A stretch of DNA of 64,000 nucleotides from Bacteroidota bacterium (lineage in GTDB: Bacteria > Bacteroidota > Rhodothermia > JANXDC01), in assembly GCA_025059945.1 (NCBI GenBank), contig JANXDC010000001.1, forward strand, positions 127,677-191,676, written 5' to 3'. A program made the translations under genes and the position numbers. The notes under the pieces are model-generated. The model was not told the DNA's origin and did not search any database. It saw only the letters and a program-made list of their open reading frames with translations. This document shows positions 33,966-43,412 of this stretch, in pieces (the stretch's first letter is position 1; each line of letters opens with the position of its first letter).

Positions 33966-36392
33966 ATGCGCGAGACGACGCTGCGGCTTCTGCTTCCCGT
34001 CGAAGGTATGGACTGCGCCGGCTGCGCTCTGCGTCTGGAGCGCGTGCTTCGGGAAACCCCCGGTGTCAGGGGCGCCTGCGTCAATTTCGCCGCACGGGAG
34101 GCCGCCTTGGACGTAGATCCCGAGGCCTGCGAGCTGGAGGCCTTGCTGCGCTCTGTTGAGCGGGCCGGCTATCGGGTGCCGCTGGAGTTGGCCGTGTTTC
34201 GGGTGCCGGATATGGAATGCGCCTCTTGTGTAGCCCGCATCGAGGGGGCCCTGCAGAAGCTGCCCGGTGTTCTAGGGGCCTCGGCCGACTTGCTTGCGCG
34301 CGAGGTGCGGATCCGCTACGTACCCGGGCCCTCGCAAAGGGAGATCTTGGAGCGCGCGATTCGGCGGCTGGGCTATGCGGTCCAGCCCCTCGACTCGGAG
34401 GCCGAGCCCGAGGGCCGCCAGGAGCGCTTATACCGCGCCTACCGGCGCCGGGTCGGATGGGCGGCCCTGCTTACTGCGCCCGTTTTCGTGATCTCCATGT
34501 TTCATTTGGACTTCCCCGGACAAGCCTGGGTGCAGGCGTTGCTTGCGGGCGCCGTTGTGTTCGGGGCGGGACGGGGCTTTTTCGCGAGCGCCTGGCGGGC
34601 CTTGCGGGGCGGATCGGCCAACATGGACGTACTGGTCTCGATCGGCGCAAGCGCCGCTTATGGCTATAGCCTGCTGGCCACGGTCACACCCGGCTGGTTT
34701 CGGGCCTTCGGACAGGAGCCGCACCTGTATTACGAAACGGCCGCCACGATCGTCACGCTTATCCTCGTGGGCAACCTGCTGGAGAAACGCGCCTCGGCCC
34801 AAGCCAGCGCAAGCCTGCGCGCGCTTATGCGTCTAGAGCCCCGAACAGCGCGTCTCTGGCAAGAGGGCCGGGAGCAGGAGGTAGAGGTGGCGGCTCTGCG
34901 GGAGGGCGACGTCATAGTGGTGCGCCCTGGAGAGCGCATCCCCGTAGACGGGCGCATCTTAGAGGGCTCTTCGAGCGTCGATGAGTCGCTGCTTACCGGG
35001 GAGTCGGCGCCCGTGGACAAACGCCCCGGCGATTGGGTATGGGCCGGCACGCTCAATCAAACTGGCGCGTTTCGCTTCGTGGCCATGCGCGTGGGGTCCG
35101 ATACGCGCCTGCAGCAGATCATCCGCCTGGTGCAAGAAGCCCAGACGTCCAAGGCTCCGATTCAGCGCTTGGCCGATCGGGTAAGCGCCTACTTCGTTCC
35201 GATCGTGATCGCGATAGCGGTCTTGACGTTTTTTGCCTGGCTGCTCTTTGGACCTTCCGAGCACGCCCTGCGCTATGCCGTGATGACCTCGGTGGCTGTG
35301 CTCATCATCGCCTGTCCGTGCGCGATGGGGCTAGCCACTCCCACGGCCGTCATGGTGGGCATCGGGCGCGGGGCGGAGATGGGCATTCTCTTCAAGGGAG
35401 GCGCAGCGATCGAACGCCTGGCCCGCGTCGATACGGTGCTTTTGGATAAGACCGGCACGCTCACCTTGGGGCGGCTTCGGGTGACGGACGTGGTGCCGAT
35501 GGACGGGGTCGCGGAGGAGGAGCTAGCCCGTTGGGCCGGGGCTGCCGAGGCCCTAAGCGAACACCCCGTGGGAAAGGCGCTTTGGGCTTGGGCTTGCGAG
35601 CGTCTGGCGGAGCTGCCGCAGCCAGAGGCCTTCGAAGCCCACCCAGGTCGGGGCGTACGGGCCCGCGTCTTGGGCAAGGAGGTTTGGGTCGGCGCACCGG
35701 ATTGGGTGGCGCGCGCCGACGGACCCGAACAATTCTGGGCCCATGCAGCGGAGCTAAGCAGCCGCGGTCGGACCGTGCTGGCCGTTTCGGTCGAAGGCCG
35801 TCTGTTGGGCCTGCTGGGTTTGCTCGATGAGCCCAGACCGGAGGCCCAAGCCGCGGTGGTCGCGCTGCGTCGATTGGGCCTGGAGCTCCTTATGCTGACC
35901 GGAGATCGAGCACAGGCGGCGCGTGCCGTGGCCGAGGCGGTTGGCATCGATCGCCTCTGGGCCCAAGTGCCGCCCGAGGAGAAGGCCGCCTGCGTCCGCC
36001 GGCTGCAGCAAGAGGGCCGGCGCGTGGCCATGGTGGGCGACGGCGTCAACGACGCTCCTGCCTTGGCTCAAGCCGATGTGGGAATCGCCATGGGCCGCGG
36101 TGCGGATGTGGCGGCCGAATCCAGCTCCGTGGTGCTGTGGGCCGACGACCTACGGCAGTTGGCGCGCGCCGTGGAGCTGGCGCGCCTGACCGTGCGCACG
36201 ATCAAGCAAAACCTGTTTTGGGCCTTTTTCTACAACACAGCCGCGATACCCGTAGCAGCGGGCCTCCTGTATCCGGCCTTCGGTCTACTGCTTAGCCCCA
36301 TGATCGGCGCGGCCGCCATGGCCTTATCGGACGTCATGGTGATCGGCAACTCGCTTCGGCTACGGCTACGCCGGCTGCCGCGCACCGCCTAA
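33966..36392 (+). CDS. copA: Copper-type P1B ATPase (CopA-like)
   Basis: Heavy-metal-exporting P-type ATPase of about 808 residues. Two N-terminal HMA domains carry GMDCAGC (about 14-20) and DMECASC (about 82-88). The transmembrane metal site is CPC in [17 protein letters not shown], the phosphorylated Asp is in [11 protein letters not shown], and the ATP hinge is in [20 protein letters not shown]. The last two helices ([20 protein letters not shown] and [20 protein letters not shown]) match copper(I) exporters, with M-x-x-S kept but the second Ser of the usual M-x-x-S-S replaced by Asp. An in-frame ATG at 33942 would overlap arsR by 17 bases; ATG 33966 starts just before the first HMA domain. 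Located in the inner membrane. Confidence 0.93.
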   Translation: MRETTLRLLLPVEGMDCAGCALRLERVLRETPGVRGACVNFAAREAALDVDPEACELEALLRSVERAGYRVPLELAVFRVPDMECASCVARIEGALQKLPGVLGASADLLAREVRIRYVPGPSQREILERAIRRLGYAVQPLDSEAEPEGRQERLYRAYRRRVGWAALLTAPVFVISMFHLDFPGQAWVQALLAGAVVFGAGRGFFASAWRALRGGSANMDVLVSIGASAAYGYSLLATVTPGWFRAFGQEPHLYYETAATIVTLILVGNLLEKRASAQASASLRALMRLEPRTARLWQEGREQEVEVAALREGDVIVVRPGERIPVDGRILEGSSSVDESLLTGESAPVDKRPGDWVWAGTLNQTGAFRFVAMRVGSDTRLQQIIRLVQEAQTSKAPIQRLADRVSAYFVPIVIAIAVLTFFAWLLFGPSEHALRYAVMTSVAVLIIACPCAMGLATPTAVMVGIGRGAEMGILFKGGAAIERLARVDTVLLDKTGTLTLGRLRVTDVVPMDGVAEEELARWAGAAEALSEHPVGKALWAWACERLAELPQPEAFEAHPGRGVRARVLGKEVWVGAPDWVARADGPEQFWAHAAELSSRGRTVLAVSVEGRLLGLLGLLDEPRPEAQAAVVALRRLGLELLMLTGDRAQAARAVAEAVGIDRLWAQVPPEEKAACVRRLQQEGRRVAMVGDGVNDAPALAQADVGIAMGRGADVAAESSSVVLWADDLRQLARAVELARLTVRTIKQNLFWAFFYNTAAIPVAAGLLYPAFGLLLSPMIGAAAMALSDVMVIGNSLRLRLRRLPRTA

Positions 36393-36466
36393 ATCCCGAG
36401 CCGGTAACCTTTCTTCTGGGGCGCTGGGTCTTAACACCAGCCGCAAGCGTAGGGAGGGAGTTTGCC

Positions 36467-38995
36467 ATGTATCGCACGTGGATCGGCGTGCTGTTGTCGA
36501 TCGCCTTTGCCGAGGGGGCCGCAGGACAGCCGGTTGTGATTTGGCGAGAGGACTTTAGCAGCGCTCAGCGGCCCAACCTGCCGGCCGGATGGAGTGCTTC
36601 GGGCTCCGGTTGGCGAACAGATGATCAGGCCCCAAGCCCAGGTTCTGGGGGGTTGAACCTCATGCACAACGCACAGGCGGCGGGGCAGGTTCTTACGCCG
36701 CCTGTGGACCTGCGCGGGGCCACCGAAGCGGAGCTCCGATATTGGGTGCGCACTTCACAGCTCAGCAAAACGCTCACGATTCGCGCCCTCGCCGGCGGAG
36801 GCTCGCCCGCGGTGCTGATCGCGGCCGGGGATTCGACCGTGCCGGCTGCCGTGAACACGTACCAAGAGCGGGTCTTTCGCATCCCTGCGACCCTGCTGGG
36901 GCAATCGCAGGTGCGCTTTCAGTTTGAGACCTCTGGATCCGGCACGCTGCGTCTGGATGATCTGCAGGTGCGCGCTGTGGCGCCCCTGTTTCGCGTAAGC
37001 CCGGAGTTGCTTGATTTTGGCTTCGTGCCCCTGGGCGCGAGGGCTGAGCGAACCCTCGAGGTGCGCAACGCGGGCTCCCGTCCCCTTCGATTGGGACCGC
37101 CAGAGGTAACCGGGGAGGGGTTCTCGGTATCCCCTGCCGACTCCGCCAGCCTGGATCCGGGTCAGGTTCGCCAGTACGCGGTGCGCTTTGCGCCCGTGCA
37201 AGCGGGTTCCGCGTCTGGGCAGATCCGCTGGTCCCACAACGCCGGGGGATCTCCGACGAGCGTACCCCTGCGGGGCGGGGGTTTGGATACGGTCAACGCC
37301 CTGGGCTTTGTCTTAGAGAGGGCCTCCGTCTGGGAGGACACGGCAGACTACCGAGTGGAGCTAGCGCTTGCGTACGCAGACACAAGCGCCCGTTTGGGAG
37401 GGGTCCAATTTGAGTTGCGCTATGATCCGGCCCGCCTGGCTTGGATGGGGCTAGAGCCTGGTCCGGGTTGGGCCGCCGGCTGGCGCCTGGAGGCGGAGGA
37501 CTCCACGGGCCGGGTGCGCGTGCTGGCCTTAGATCCCACCGGCTCGGGGCTAGGTACGGGAGCCTATCGGCCCTGGATGCGGCTTCGATGGCGGGTCTTG
37601 CCCTTGTCGCAGGGGCTGTCGAGCGCCCAGACCACGCTCGAGATAGGCGGGCTCCGAAGCGCGCAGGCCCGTCCGGATGGACGGCCGGCCACCTTGCGGC
37701 TGGGCCGCGATCGCATGCTGCTTGAAGTTCGGGCCCGTCTTGCGTATGCCGTTAGCTCCGTCGATTCACTCGCCCTCGGAGCTGTAGCGGTAGGGCAGAC
37801 GAAGCAGGCCGCCTTTCAGGTGCGCAACCCTGGTGGGTCGCGGCCGCTGCGCGTCTTGGCCGTCTCCAGCACCAACGCGCTCTTTACGGTGGAGCCCAGT
37901 CAGGCCACCGTCGCCCCAGGCGCGGAGGCGAGTTTCACGGTTCGTTTTCAGCCCACCAAGAGCCAATTCGGTCCGCAGCGCGGCCGGGTTCGGCTTACGC
38001 ACGACGGCCTAGGGGGTGTGCTGGAGATCCCCGTGTCCGCAACGGGCCTTCACGGCCGCGGAGACGGGCAGGGAGACGGGCTTGTCAACGTTTTGGATCT
38101 CGTACGCGGTATAGAGGGGGTCCTAGGCCGCCGGGCTCTTCAGGAGCTAGAGAGGCGGGCGCTTGATCTGTTTCCTTTTCCGGATGGAGACGGCCTTATC
38201 GATGTACGGGATCTTGTGGTGCTGGTGCAGGCCATTTTGCGCGGCCGCTGGCCGGACGATTTACCGCTGCCCGCGGGCCAGGTGGCCGCGTCCGAGCCCT
38301 CAGCAGGCATAGCCTCCTTGGCCCCCTTGCGCCTGTGGTTGCACACTTCGAATGAGGGCCTGCGGCTTGAGTGCGAATCCGAGCAGCCCTTCATGGGCCT
38401 GGAGCTGCGCCTGCGCCTGGCCGGTGCCGCGGGTCTGGAGGCGGTTCGGTTAGATTCCAGCTTGGGCCCGCAGAGCTGGGTCGGATATCGAGCCGAGACC
38501 CAGGAGTACGTGCTGTTGTGGGCGGCCATGGACGGGCGGGCTCGGCCTTCTGGGCGGTATCCATGGGCCTTTATTGCACGTCCGAACCTGCGCACGCATT
38601 ACGTGAGCGTGCGCGCAGCGCTTGCTGCGGGCTCTGAGGGGGAGCCGCTTTCCCTTTCTTGGACCGTCCTTCGCGGCACGGCCCAGGAAGCCGAGTCGTC
38701 CCCTGTGCGCACATGGGCGCTGGGGACGCCTTATCCGAACCCGTTCGTGGGCCCAGAGCTGCTCATACCCATGGAGGCGCCGCAGGCGCGAATCGTGCGG
38801 GTCTGGATCTTTGACGCCATGGGGCGACGGGTGCGCCTGCTTTTCGAGGGCATGATCGCCTCAGGACGTCATCTGTTGCGCTGGGACGGCCGAAACACCC
38901 TTGGCACGCCTGTGCCGCCTGGCCTCTACGGCGTGCGCCTCGAGGCGGGCCCTGTTAGGCTAGAGCGGGCTTTCTTGGTGGGCCGGCTGCGCTAG
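36467..38995 (+). CDS. Multidomain T9SS-secreted protein with ASH, cohesin-like and dockerin-like modules
   Basis: An 842-residue surface or secreted protein. Signal peptide MYRTWIGVLLSIAFAEGAAG; then a jelly-roll/MAM-like domain (about 25-170); an ASH choice-of-anchor domain (LLDFGFVPLGARAERTLEVR); a cohesin-like domain (about 280-420, YRVELALAYADTSARLGGVQ); a second ASH domain (VDSLALGAVAVGQTKQAAFQ); a dockerin-like repeat pair around residue 525-585 (GDGLVNVLDLVRGIEG and DGDGLIDVRDLVVLVQAI); and a C-terminal type A sorting tail (LGTPYPNPFVGPELLIPMEA, then IFDAMGRRV, GLYGVRLEAG). The tail directs type IX export, in line with porD nearby. Good GGGAGGGA site before the ATG. No enzyme domain is visible, so adhesive or matrix roles are likely. 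A GC-rich hairpin (38982-39009) spans the stop codon. Confidence 0.82.
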   Translation: MYRTWIGVLLSIAFAEGAAGQPVVIWREDFSSAQRPNLPAGWSASGSGWRTDDQAPSPGSGGLNLMHNAQAAGQVLTPPVDLRGATEAELRYWVRTSQLSKTLTIRALAGGGSPAVLIAAGDSTVPAAVNTYQERVFRIPATLLGQSQVRFQFETSGSGTLRLDDLQVRAVAPLFRVSPELLDFGFVPLGARAERTLEVRNAGSRPLRLGPPEVTGEGFSVSPADSASLDPGQVRQYAVRFAPVQAGSASGQIRWSHNAGGSPTSVPLRGGGLDTVNALGFVLERASVWEDTADYRVELALAYADTSARLGGVQFELRYDPARLAWMGLEPGPGWAAGWRLEAEDSTGRVRVLALDPTGSGLGTGAYRPWMRLRWRVLPLSQGLSSAQTTLEIGGLRSAQARPDGRPATLRLGRDRMLLEVRARLAYAVSSVDSLALGAVAVGQTKQAAFQVRNPGGSRPLRVLAVSSTNALFTVEPSQATVAPGAEASFTVRFQPTKSQFGPQRGRVRLTHDGLGGVLEIPVSATGLHGRGDGQGDGLVNVLDLVRGIEGVLGRRALQELERRALDLFPFPDGDGLIDVRDLVVLVQAILRGRWPDDLPLPAGQVAASEPSAGIASLAPLRLWLHTSNEGLRLECESEQPFMGLELRLRLAGAAGLEAVRLDSSLGPQSWVGYRAETQEYVLLWAAMDGRARPSGRYPWAFIARPNLRTHYVSVRAALAAGSEGEPLSLSWTVLRGTAQEAESSPVRTWALGTPYPNPFVGPELLIPMEAPQARIVRVWIFDAMGRRVRLLFEGMIASGRHLLRWDGRNTLGTPVPPGLYGVRLEAGPVRLERAFLVGRLR

Positions 38996-39037
38996 TTGGC
39001 GCGGCCGGCAGCCCCAAAGCCTTATCCCTGGGATGGA

Positions 39038-39069
39038 TTGACATTGCGCTCTCAGGCGGCGTAGCTTGG
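39038..39069 (+). promoter_or_regulatory. Promoter of tatA-gatA
   Basis: TTGACA (39038-39043), 18-base spacer, TAGCTTGG (39062-39069). Predicted start about 39073, giving a 20-base leader that contains GAGGAAA before the tatA ATG. Confidence 0.72.
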
Positions 39070-39092
39070 TTTAAATCAAAGAGGAAATGGTC

Positions 39093-39329
39093 ATGTTTGG
39101 TCTTGGCACCGGGGAACTGATCCTCATTTTTCTGGCCATTCTGCTGCTATTTGGGGCCAAGCGCATCCCGGAGATCGCCCGGGGACTCGGCACGGGGATT
39201 CGCGAGTTCAAGCGCGCGACGCGGGAGATTCAGGACGAGCTCAGCCGTCCTGCGGACCGGCTTGAACCGCCACGTCCACCGCTTGCCAAGGAGGCTCCTG
39301 AGGACTCAAAGAACCCATCGGCCGCATAA
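39093..39329 (+). CDS. tatA: Twin-arginine translocase subunit TatA/TatE
   Basis: Pore-forming subunit that exports folded proteins. The 78-residue product has the single N-terminal helix GLGTGELILIFLAILLLFGA, the hinge KRIPEIARGLGTGIREFKRA and an amphipathic then acidic, Pro-rich tail (SRPADRLEPPRPP). The F-G hinge and the polar residue in the membrane helix (Glu in GELI) are as expected. ATG 39093 is preferred over 39087 because it lies nine bases from GAGG. TatB and TatC are not in the window. gatA starts 21 bases after its stop. Confidence 0.94.
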   Translation: MFGLGTGELILIFLAILLLFGAKRIPEIARGLGTGIREFKRATREIQDELSRPADRLEPPRPPLAKEAPEDSKNPSAA

Positions 39330-39350
39330 GAGAGGCGCTTTCTTGGGTTT

Positions 39351-40904
39351 ATGACCACCTACGAAAGCCTGCGCACCGCGCTGGAGCGGGGCGAGATCAC
39401 CCTGCGCGAACGCGTGCAGCTGTATCTGGATCGCATCGCCGAGCGGAATCCCGAGCTCAACGCGTTCTTGGACGTCTGGGCCGAAGAGGCCCTGCAGGAG
39501 GCCGAGCGCATCGAGGCGCGCATCCGCCGAAAAGAGGCCGGACCTCTGGCGGGAATGGTTGTGGCCATCAAGGACAACATCGCCGTGCGGGGCCGCCGGC
39601 TCACCTGCGCCTCGCGCATGCTCGAGGGCTTTCAGAGCCTATACGATGCCACCGTGGTCGCTCGGCTTCGGGAGGCCGATGCGCTCTTGATCGGCAAGAC
39701 GAACCTCGATGAGTTCGCCATGGGCTCATCGAACGAGAATTCCGCCTTCGGCCCTGTGCGCAATCCCCATCGGCCCGAATACGTGCCCGGAGGTTCCTCT
39801 GGCGGCAGCGCCGCGGCCGTGGCCGCGAGGCTATGCGACGCCGCCTTGGGTTCCGATACCGGGGGTTCCATACGGCTTCCGGCCGCGCTCTGCGGGGTCG
39901 TGGGCTTAAAGCCCAGCTACGGACGTGTTTCGCGCTTCGGGCTTGTGGCCTTCGCCTCTTCGCTGGATTGCATCGGCCCCATGGCCCGCACCGTAGAGGA
40001 GGTGGCGCGCCTGCTGGAGGTCATCGCGGGACCCGATCCGCAAGATGCCACCTCTATGCCGCACCCTGTGCCCCGTTATGCGGAGCTCATCCAGAGCGCA
40101 AGCGTGCGCGGCCTGCGCATAGGCTTGCCGCGTGAGTACTACGCCGAAGGGCTGGATCCGGAGATCCGCCGGGCTCTTGAGGAACTGGCCCGCGCTCTGG
40201 AGCAAGAAGGTGCTCAGCTGCGTGCGGTGAGCCTGCCGCACACGGAGTACGGCATCGCCACTTATTACATCCTGGCCACCGCGGAGGCCTCCTCGAACTT
40301 GGCGCGCTATGACGGCATTCACTACGGGTATCGGGCCCCGATGGAGGCCGTTATGGCCTCCTTAGGGCAAGAGGCCCAGGCCTTACGTGAGGCGCTAGAG
40401 CGCGCCCGCGCTGCAGGGGACGAGGAAGCCGCGGCCTCTTACGCGGAGCGGCTTGAGAACCCCGACAGCCCCTTGGTGCGGCTCTACAAATTATCCCGCA
40501 CCCAGGGCTTTGGCACCGAGGTCAAGCGTCGCATCATGCTCGGCACCTACGTGCTGAGCGCAGGCTACTACGAAGCCTACTACGGCAAGGCGCAGCGGGT
40601 GCGTCGGCTCATCCAAGAGGACTTCATGCGGGCCTTTGAGGAAGTCGATGTGCTGCTGGTTCCTCCTGCGCCCACGCCGGGCTTCAAGCTGGGCGAACGC
40701 CTGCAGGATCCGCTGCAGATGTACCTAGCCGACGTATACACGGTGACGGCCAATTTAGCTGGGGTGCCGGGTCTGGTCGTGCCCATCGGATGGCACTCCT
40801 GGGAGCTTCCTATTGGGGCGCAGCTTTTAGGAAGACCTTTTGAAGAGGAGCGCCTGCTGCAGCTGGGACGCATCCTGGAAACCTTGCGCGGCGGTGGGAC
40901 GTAA
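39351..40904 (+). CDS. gatA: Glutamyl-tRNA(Gln)/aspartyl-tRNA(Asn) amidotransferase subunit A
   Basis: Amidase subunit of the GatCAB complex, releasing ammonia from glutamine to amidate misacylated Glu-tRNA(Gln) and possibly Asp-tRNA(Asn). The amidase signature runs VPGGSSGGSAAAVAARLCDA then LGSDTGGSIRLPAALCGVVG, with the catalytic Lys in GMVVAIKDNIAVRG and the Ser-cisSer-Lys triad complete. LKPSYGRVSRFGLVAFASSL follows, a GatA-specific form. At 517 residues it is somewhat longer than the usual 480. Neither gatB nor gatC is adjacent. Paired with tatA under one promoter. Confidence 0.94.
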   Translation: MTTYESLRTALERGEITLRERVQLYLDRIAERNPELNAFLDVWAEEALQEAERIEARIRRKEAGPLAGMVVAIKDNIAVRGRRLTCASRMLEGFQSLYDATVVARLREADALLIGKTNLDEFAMGSSNENSAFGPVRNPHRPEYVPGGSSGGSAAAVAARLCDAALGSDTGGSIRLPAALCGVVGLKPSYGRVSRFGLVAFASSLDCIGPMARTVEEVARLLEVIAGPDPQDATSMPHPVPRYAELIQSASVRGLRIGLPREYYAEGLDPEIRRALEELARALEQEGAQLRAVSLPHTEYGIATYYILATAEASSNLARYDGIHYGYRAPMEAVMASLGQEAQALREALERARAAGDEEAAASYAERLENPDSPLVRLYKLSRTQGFGTEVKRRIMLGTYVLSAGYYEAYYGKAQRVRRLIQEDFMRAFEEVDVLLVPPAPTPGFKLGERLQDPLQMYLADVYTVTANLAGVPGLVVPIGWHSWELPIGAQLLGRPFEEERLLQLGRILETLRGGGT

Positions 40905-40953
40905 AGCCTGACGCCCCCTGGGGTGCGGGGCAACAAGGAGACCTCCAAGGCCT

Positions 40954-41709
40954 ATGACCCCTTCTACCGCGCTCGGGGCCATAGCCCACGTGGGCCGGTA
41001 TGGCCTGCTGTTGGCGCAGGCCTTCCGCTCCGTGCACGAATGGCGCACCTACAGGGCCAATCTGTTCGTCCAAGCGGTGCGGATCGGCATCGACTCCCTG
41101 CCCATCGTCGTGGTGGCGGCGGCTTTCTCAGGGGCTGTGACCACGCTGCAGACCGCCTATCAGTTCGTTTCGGGCCTTGTGCCGAAATCCGTGATCGGCA
41201 GCATCGTGACGGAGTCCGTGATCTTGGAGCTAGCGCCCGTGATCTCGGCCCTTGTGCTAGCCGGACGCGTGGGCGCGCGTATCGCGGCCGAGCTGGGCAC
41301 GATGCGCGTAACGGAGCAAATCGACGCCCTAGAGGTCATGGGCCTCAACGCCGTTTCGTTTCTTGTGCTTCCCCGGGTGCTGGCTGGTGTGCTCATGTTT
41401 CCCGTTCTCATCACGGCTGCGGCTGTGGTGGGCATAGCGGGGGGCATAGTGGCCGGTGTGACTTCTGGGGAGCTGCCCGCGGCTGAGTTTTTGGTAGGAG
41501 CGCGCAGCTTCTTTAAGCCCTTTGATGTGACCTTCATGCTCACCAAGGCCGTTACCTTCGGCTTTCTGGTGAGCTCCATTAGCTGCTATCAGGGCTATTA
41601 TGCCTCCGGAGGGGCGGAAGGGGTCGGAAGGGCCACGACAAGAGCGGCTGTGATCTCGTGTATCACCGTGTTGCTTGCCGATTACATCCTGGCCGCCCTG
41701 CTGTTGTAA
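40954..41709 (+). CDS. mlaE: MlaE-type ABC transporter permease
   Basis: Integral membrane permease of the Mla/Mkl phospholipid transport complex, 251 residues, about five helices. Characteristic pieces are IDSLPIVVVAAAFSGAVTTL, LVPKSVIGSIVTESVILELA then PVISALVLAGRVGARIAAEL, and GTMRVTEQIDALEVMGLNAV, the cytoplasmic coupling region contacted by the ATPase. First gene of mlaE-mlaF-mlaD with spacings of a few bases; a CAAGGAGACC site precedes it. Works at the inner membrane to move lipids between membranes; direction is not set by sequence. Confidence 0.93.
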   Translation: MTPSTALGAIAHVGRYGLLLAQAFRSVHEWRTYRANLFVQAVRIGIDSLPIVVVAAAFSGAVTTLQTAYQFVSGLVPKSVIGSIVTESVILELAPVISALVLAGRVGARIAAELGTMRVTEQIDALEVMGLNAVSFLVLPRVLAGVLMFPVLITAAAVVGIAGGIVAGVTSGELPAAEFLVGARSFFKPFDVTFMLTKAVTFGFLVSSISCYQGYYASGGAEGVGRATTRAAVISCITVLLADYILAALLL

Positions 41710-41712
41710 ACG

Positions 41713-42477
41713 GTGTTCGGAAGCCATCATAGGGTTCGTATCCGAGTTGAGGCCCTGCAGAAGAGCTTCGATGGTCAGCCCGTGCTGCGGGGCGTGGACC
41801 TGTCCATCTATGAGGGGGAGACATTCTGCATCATAGGCCGCAGCGGCACGGGCAAAAGCGTCCTGCTGAAGCACCTGGTGGGATTGCTCGTGCCCGATAG
41901 CGGCACCGTGTGGGTGGACGATCAGAACATCTTTCAGCTCTCTTACGAGGAGCTGCGCCGGGTGCGGCGCCGCTTCGGTGTGCTTTTTCAGGGCGCGGCG
42001 CTGTTCGATTCTTTGAACACGGCGGAAAACGTGGCTTTTCCTCTGCGCATGGTCGGGGGCCGTCGGTGGACTGAGGCGGAGATCCAAGAGCGTGTGCGAC
42101 GCTGTCTGGCCGAGGTGGGCCTAGAGGATATGGGGCACAAGTACCCGGCCGAGCTTTCGGGGGGCATGCGCAAGCGCGTCGGTTTGGCCCGAGCCATCGC
42201 CCTAGAGCCGGAGTTCATCTTGTATGATGAGCCTACCTCAGGTTTAGATCCCGAGACGGCGGAGACTATCAACGAGCTCATTCGCAAATTGGCCCGTGAG
42301 CTGCGCGTGACCTCCATTGTGGTTACGCACGACATGCACAGCGTGCTGCAGATCGCCGATCGGGCCGGGTTGTTGCACGAGGGCCGCCTGCACTGGGTCG
42401 GCACCATCGAGGAGATGCGCCGCAGTCAGGATCCCATCTTGTTGCGTTTCGTAAAGGCTAGCGAGTATCAGCTATGA
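41713..42477 (+). CDS. mlaF: MlaF-type ABC transporter ATPase
   Basis: ATP-binding subunit, 254 residues. Walker A IGRSGTGKSVLLKHLVGLL, Q-loop VLFQGAALFDSLNTAENV, signature ELSGGMRKRVGLARAIALEP with the Mla-typical GGM-RKR form, Walker B FILYDEPTSGLDPETAE, and switch His VTHDMHSV. The start is GTG three bases after the mlaE stop. Assembles with the permease and the MCE protein encoded next to it. Confidence 0.94.
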   Translation: MFGSHHRVRIRVEALQKSFDGQPVLRGVDLSIYEGETFCIIGRSGTGKSVLLKHLVGLLVPDSGTVWVDDQNIFQLSYEELRRVRRRFGVLFQGAALFDSLNTAENVAFPLRMVGGRRWTEAEIQERVRRCLAEVGLEDMGHKYPAELSGGMRKRVGLARAIALEPEFILYDEPTSGLDPETAETINELIRKLARELRVTSIVVTHDMHSVLQIADRAGLLHEGRLHWVGTIEEMRRSQDPILLRFVKASEYQL

Positions 42478-42494
42478 GCTAAGGAGACCGCGCG

Positions 42495-43412
42495 GTGAAG
42501 CGCTACCAGAACGAAATCAAAGTGGGCCTGGCGATCCTGCTCACCATAGTCACCCTGTATGCGGGGGTGCTTTTTCTACGTGACATCCCCTTACTCGGGG
42601 GCTCTTACATGGTAACGGCCATCTACGAAAAGGTCGACGGGTTGCTTGTGGGCAACCCCGTGCAGATCGCCGGGGTCAAAGTGGGTTCCGTAGCCCGTAT
42701 GGAGCTTGTGCCCGAAGGCGTGCGCGTGCACTTGCGCATCGACCGGGGGATCCGGATCCCGCGCGACAGCCGAGCCTTGATCGTCAGCACGGACCTCATC
42801 GGCACCAAAGCCGTCTCCCTCATCTTAGGCGACGACCCGGAGCCCGTCTCCCACAACGGGGTTCTCCTCGGGCAGTACGATGAGGGGTTTGCCGGACAAC
42901 TGCAGCAAGAGGCGCGCCCGATCGTGGACAAGACCACCCGGACCCTGGATCGGCTCAGCGGGACCTTGCAGGAAGTAGAGCTGCTGCTGCGGCAGGGGGG
43001 GCGAGAGGAGCTACAGGGTACGCTTACGAATCTGCGGTCGCTGACCCAGAGCTTGGCGCAGATCCTGGAGCGTCGTGCTCAGGACCTGGAACGCGCCATC
43101 GAAGCGCTGCGGATAACCGCCGAGCAGGGAGCTGAGCTCACCGATCCCGCTCGCTTGGACAGCTTGGAGCGCGCCCTGCAGGCGAACCTCCGCGACCTTC
43201 GAAGGGCCCTGGCCGGGCTTGAGGAGGGGCAGCGGGAGCTGAACGAAATCCTGCGCAAAATCAACCAAGGCCAGGGCACGCTGGGGTTGCTGCTCAACGA
43301 CGAGCGGCTATACTGGAGCCTGGATTCGACCCTCGTGGCCCTGCGGCGTCTGGCCGAGGACGTCCGTCAGCATCCTAGCCGGTACACCCGCGGCATTGTG
43401 CGGATCTTTTAG
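42495..43412 (+). CDS. mlaD: MCE-domain protein (MlaD-type)
   Basis: Periplasmic membrane-anchored subunit that forms a hexameric lipid-conducting ring. An N-terminal anchor helix (VGLAILLTIVTLYAGVLF) is followed by the MCE domain (YMVTAIYEKVDGLLVGNPVQ, then IAGVKVGSVARMEL; LIVSTDLIGTKAVSLILGDD). The C-terminal half, about residues 145-300, is a predicted coiled coil rich in Leu, Glu and Arg (TLDRLSGTLQEVELLLRQGG; LRDLRRALAGLEEGQRELNE) ending in the family's GTLGLLLNDERLYWSLDSTL. GTG start after GGAGACC. Closes the mlaEFD operon. Confidence 0.93.
   Translation: MKRYQNEIKVGLAILLTIVTLYAGVLFLRDIPLLGGSYMVTAIYEKVDGLLVGNPVQIAGVKVGSVARMELVPEGVRVHLRIDRGIRIPRDSRALIVSTDLIGTKAVSLILGDDPEPVSHNGVLLGQYDEGFAGQLQQEARPIVDKTTRTLDRLSGTLQEVELLLRQGGREELQGTLTNLRSLTQSLAQILERRAQDLERAIEALRITAEQGAELTDPARLDSLERALQANLRDLRRALAGLEEGQRELNEILRKINQGQGTLGLLLNDERLYWSLDSTLVALRRLAEDVRQHPSRYTRGIVRIF

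Noticed and set aside
33602-36392. Arsenic resistance operon
   Set aside because: The repressor is ArsR-family, but no arsB, acr3 or arsC is present and the second gene is a P1B metal ATPase.
36467-38995. Cellulosome scaffold
   Set aside because: Cohesin- and dockerin-like modules occur here, but there is no carbohydrate-active domain or partner enzyme nearby and the protein has a T9SS tail.
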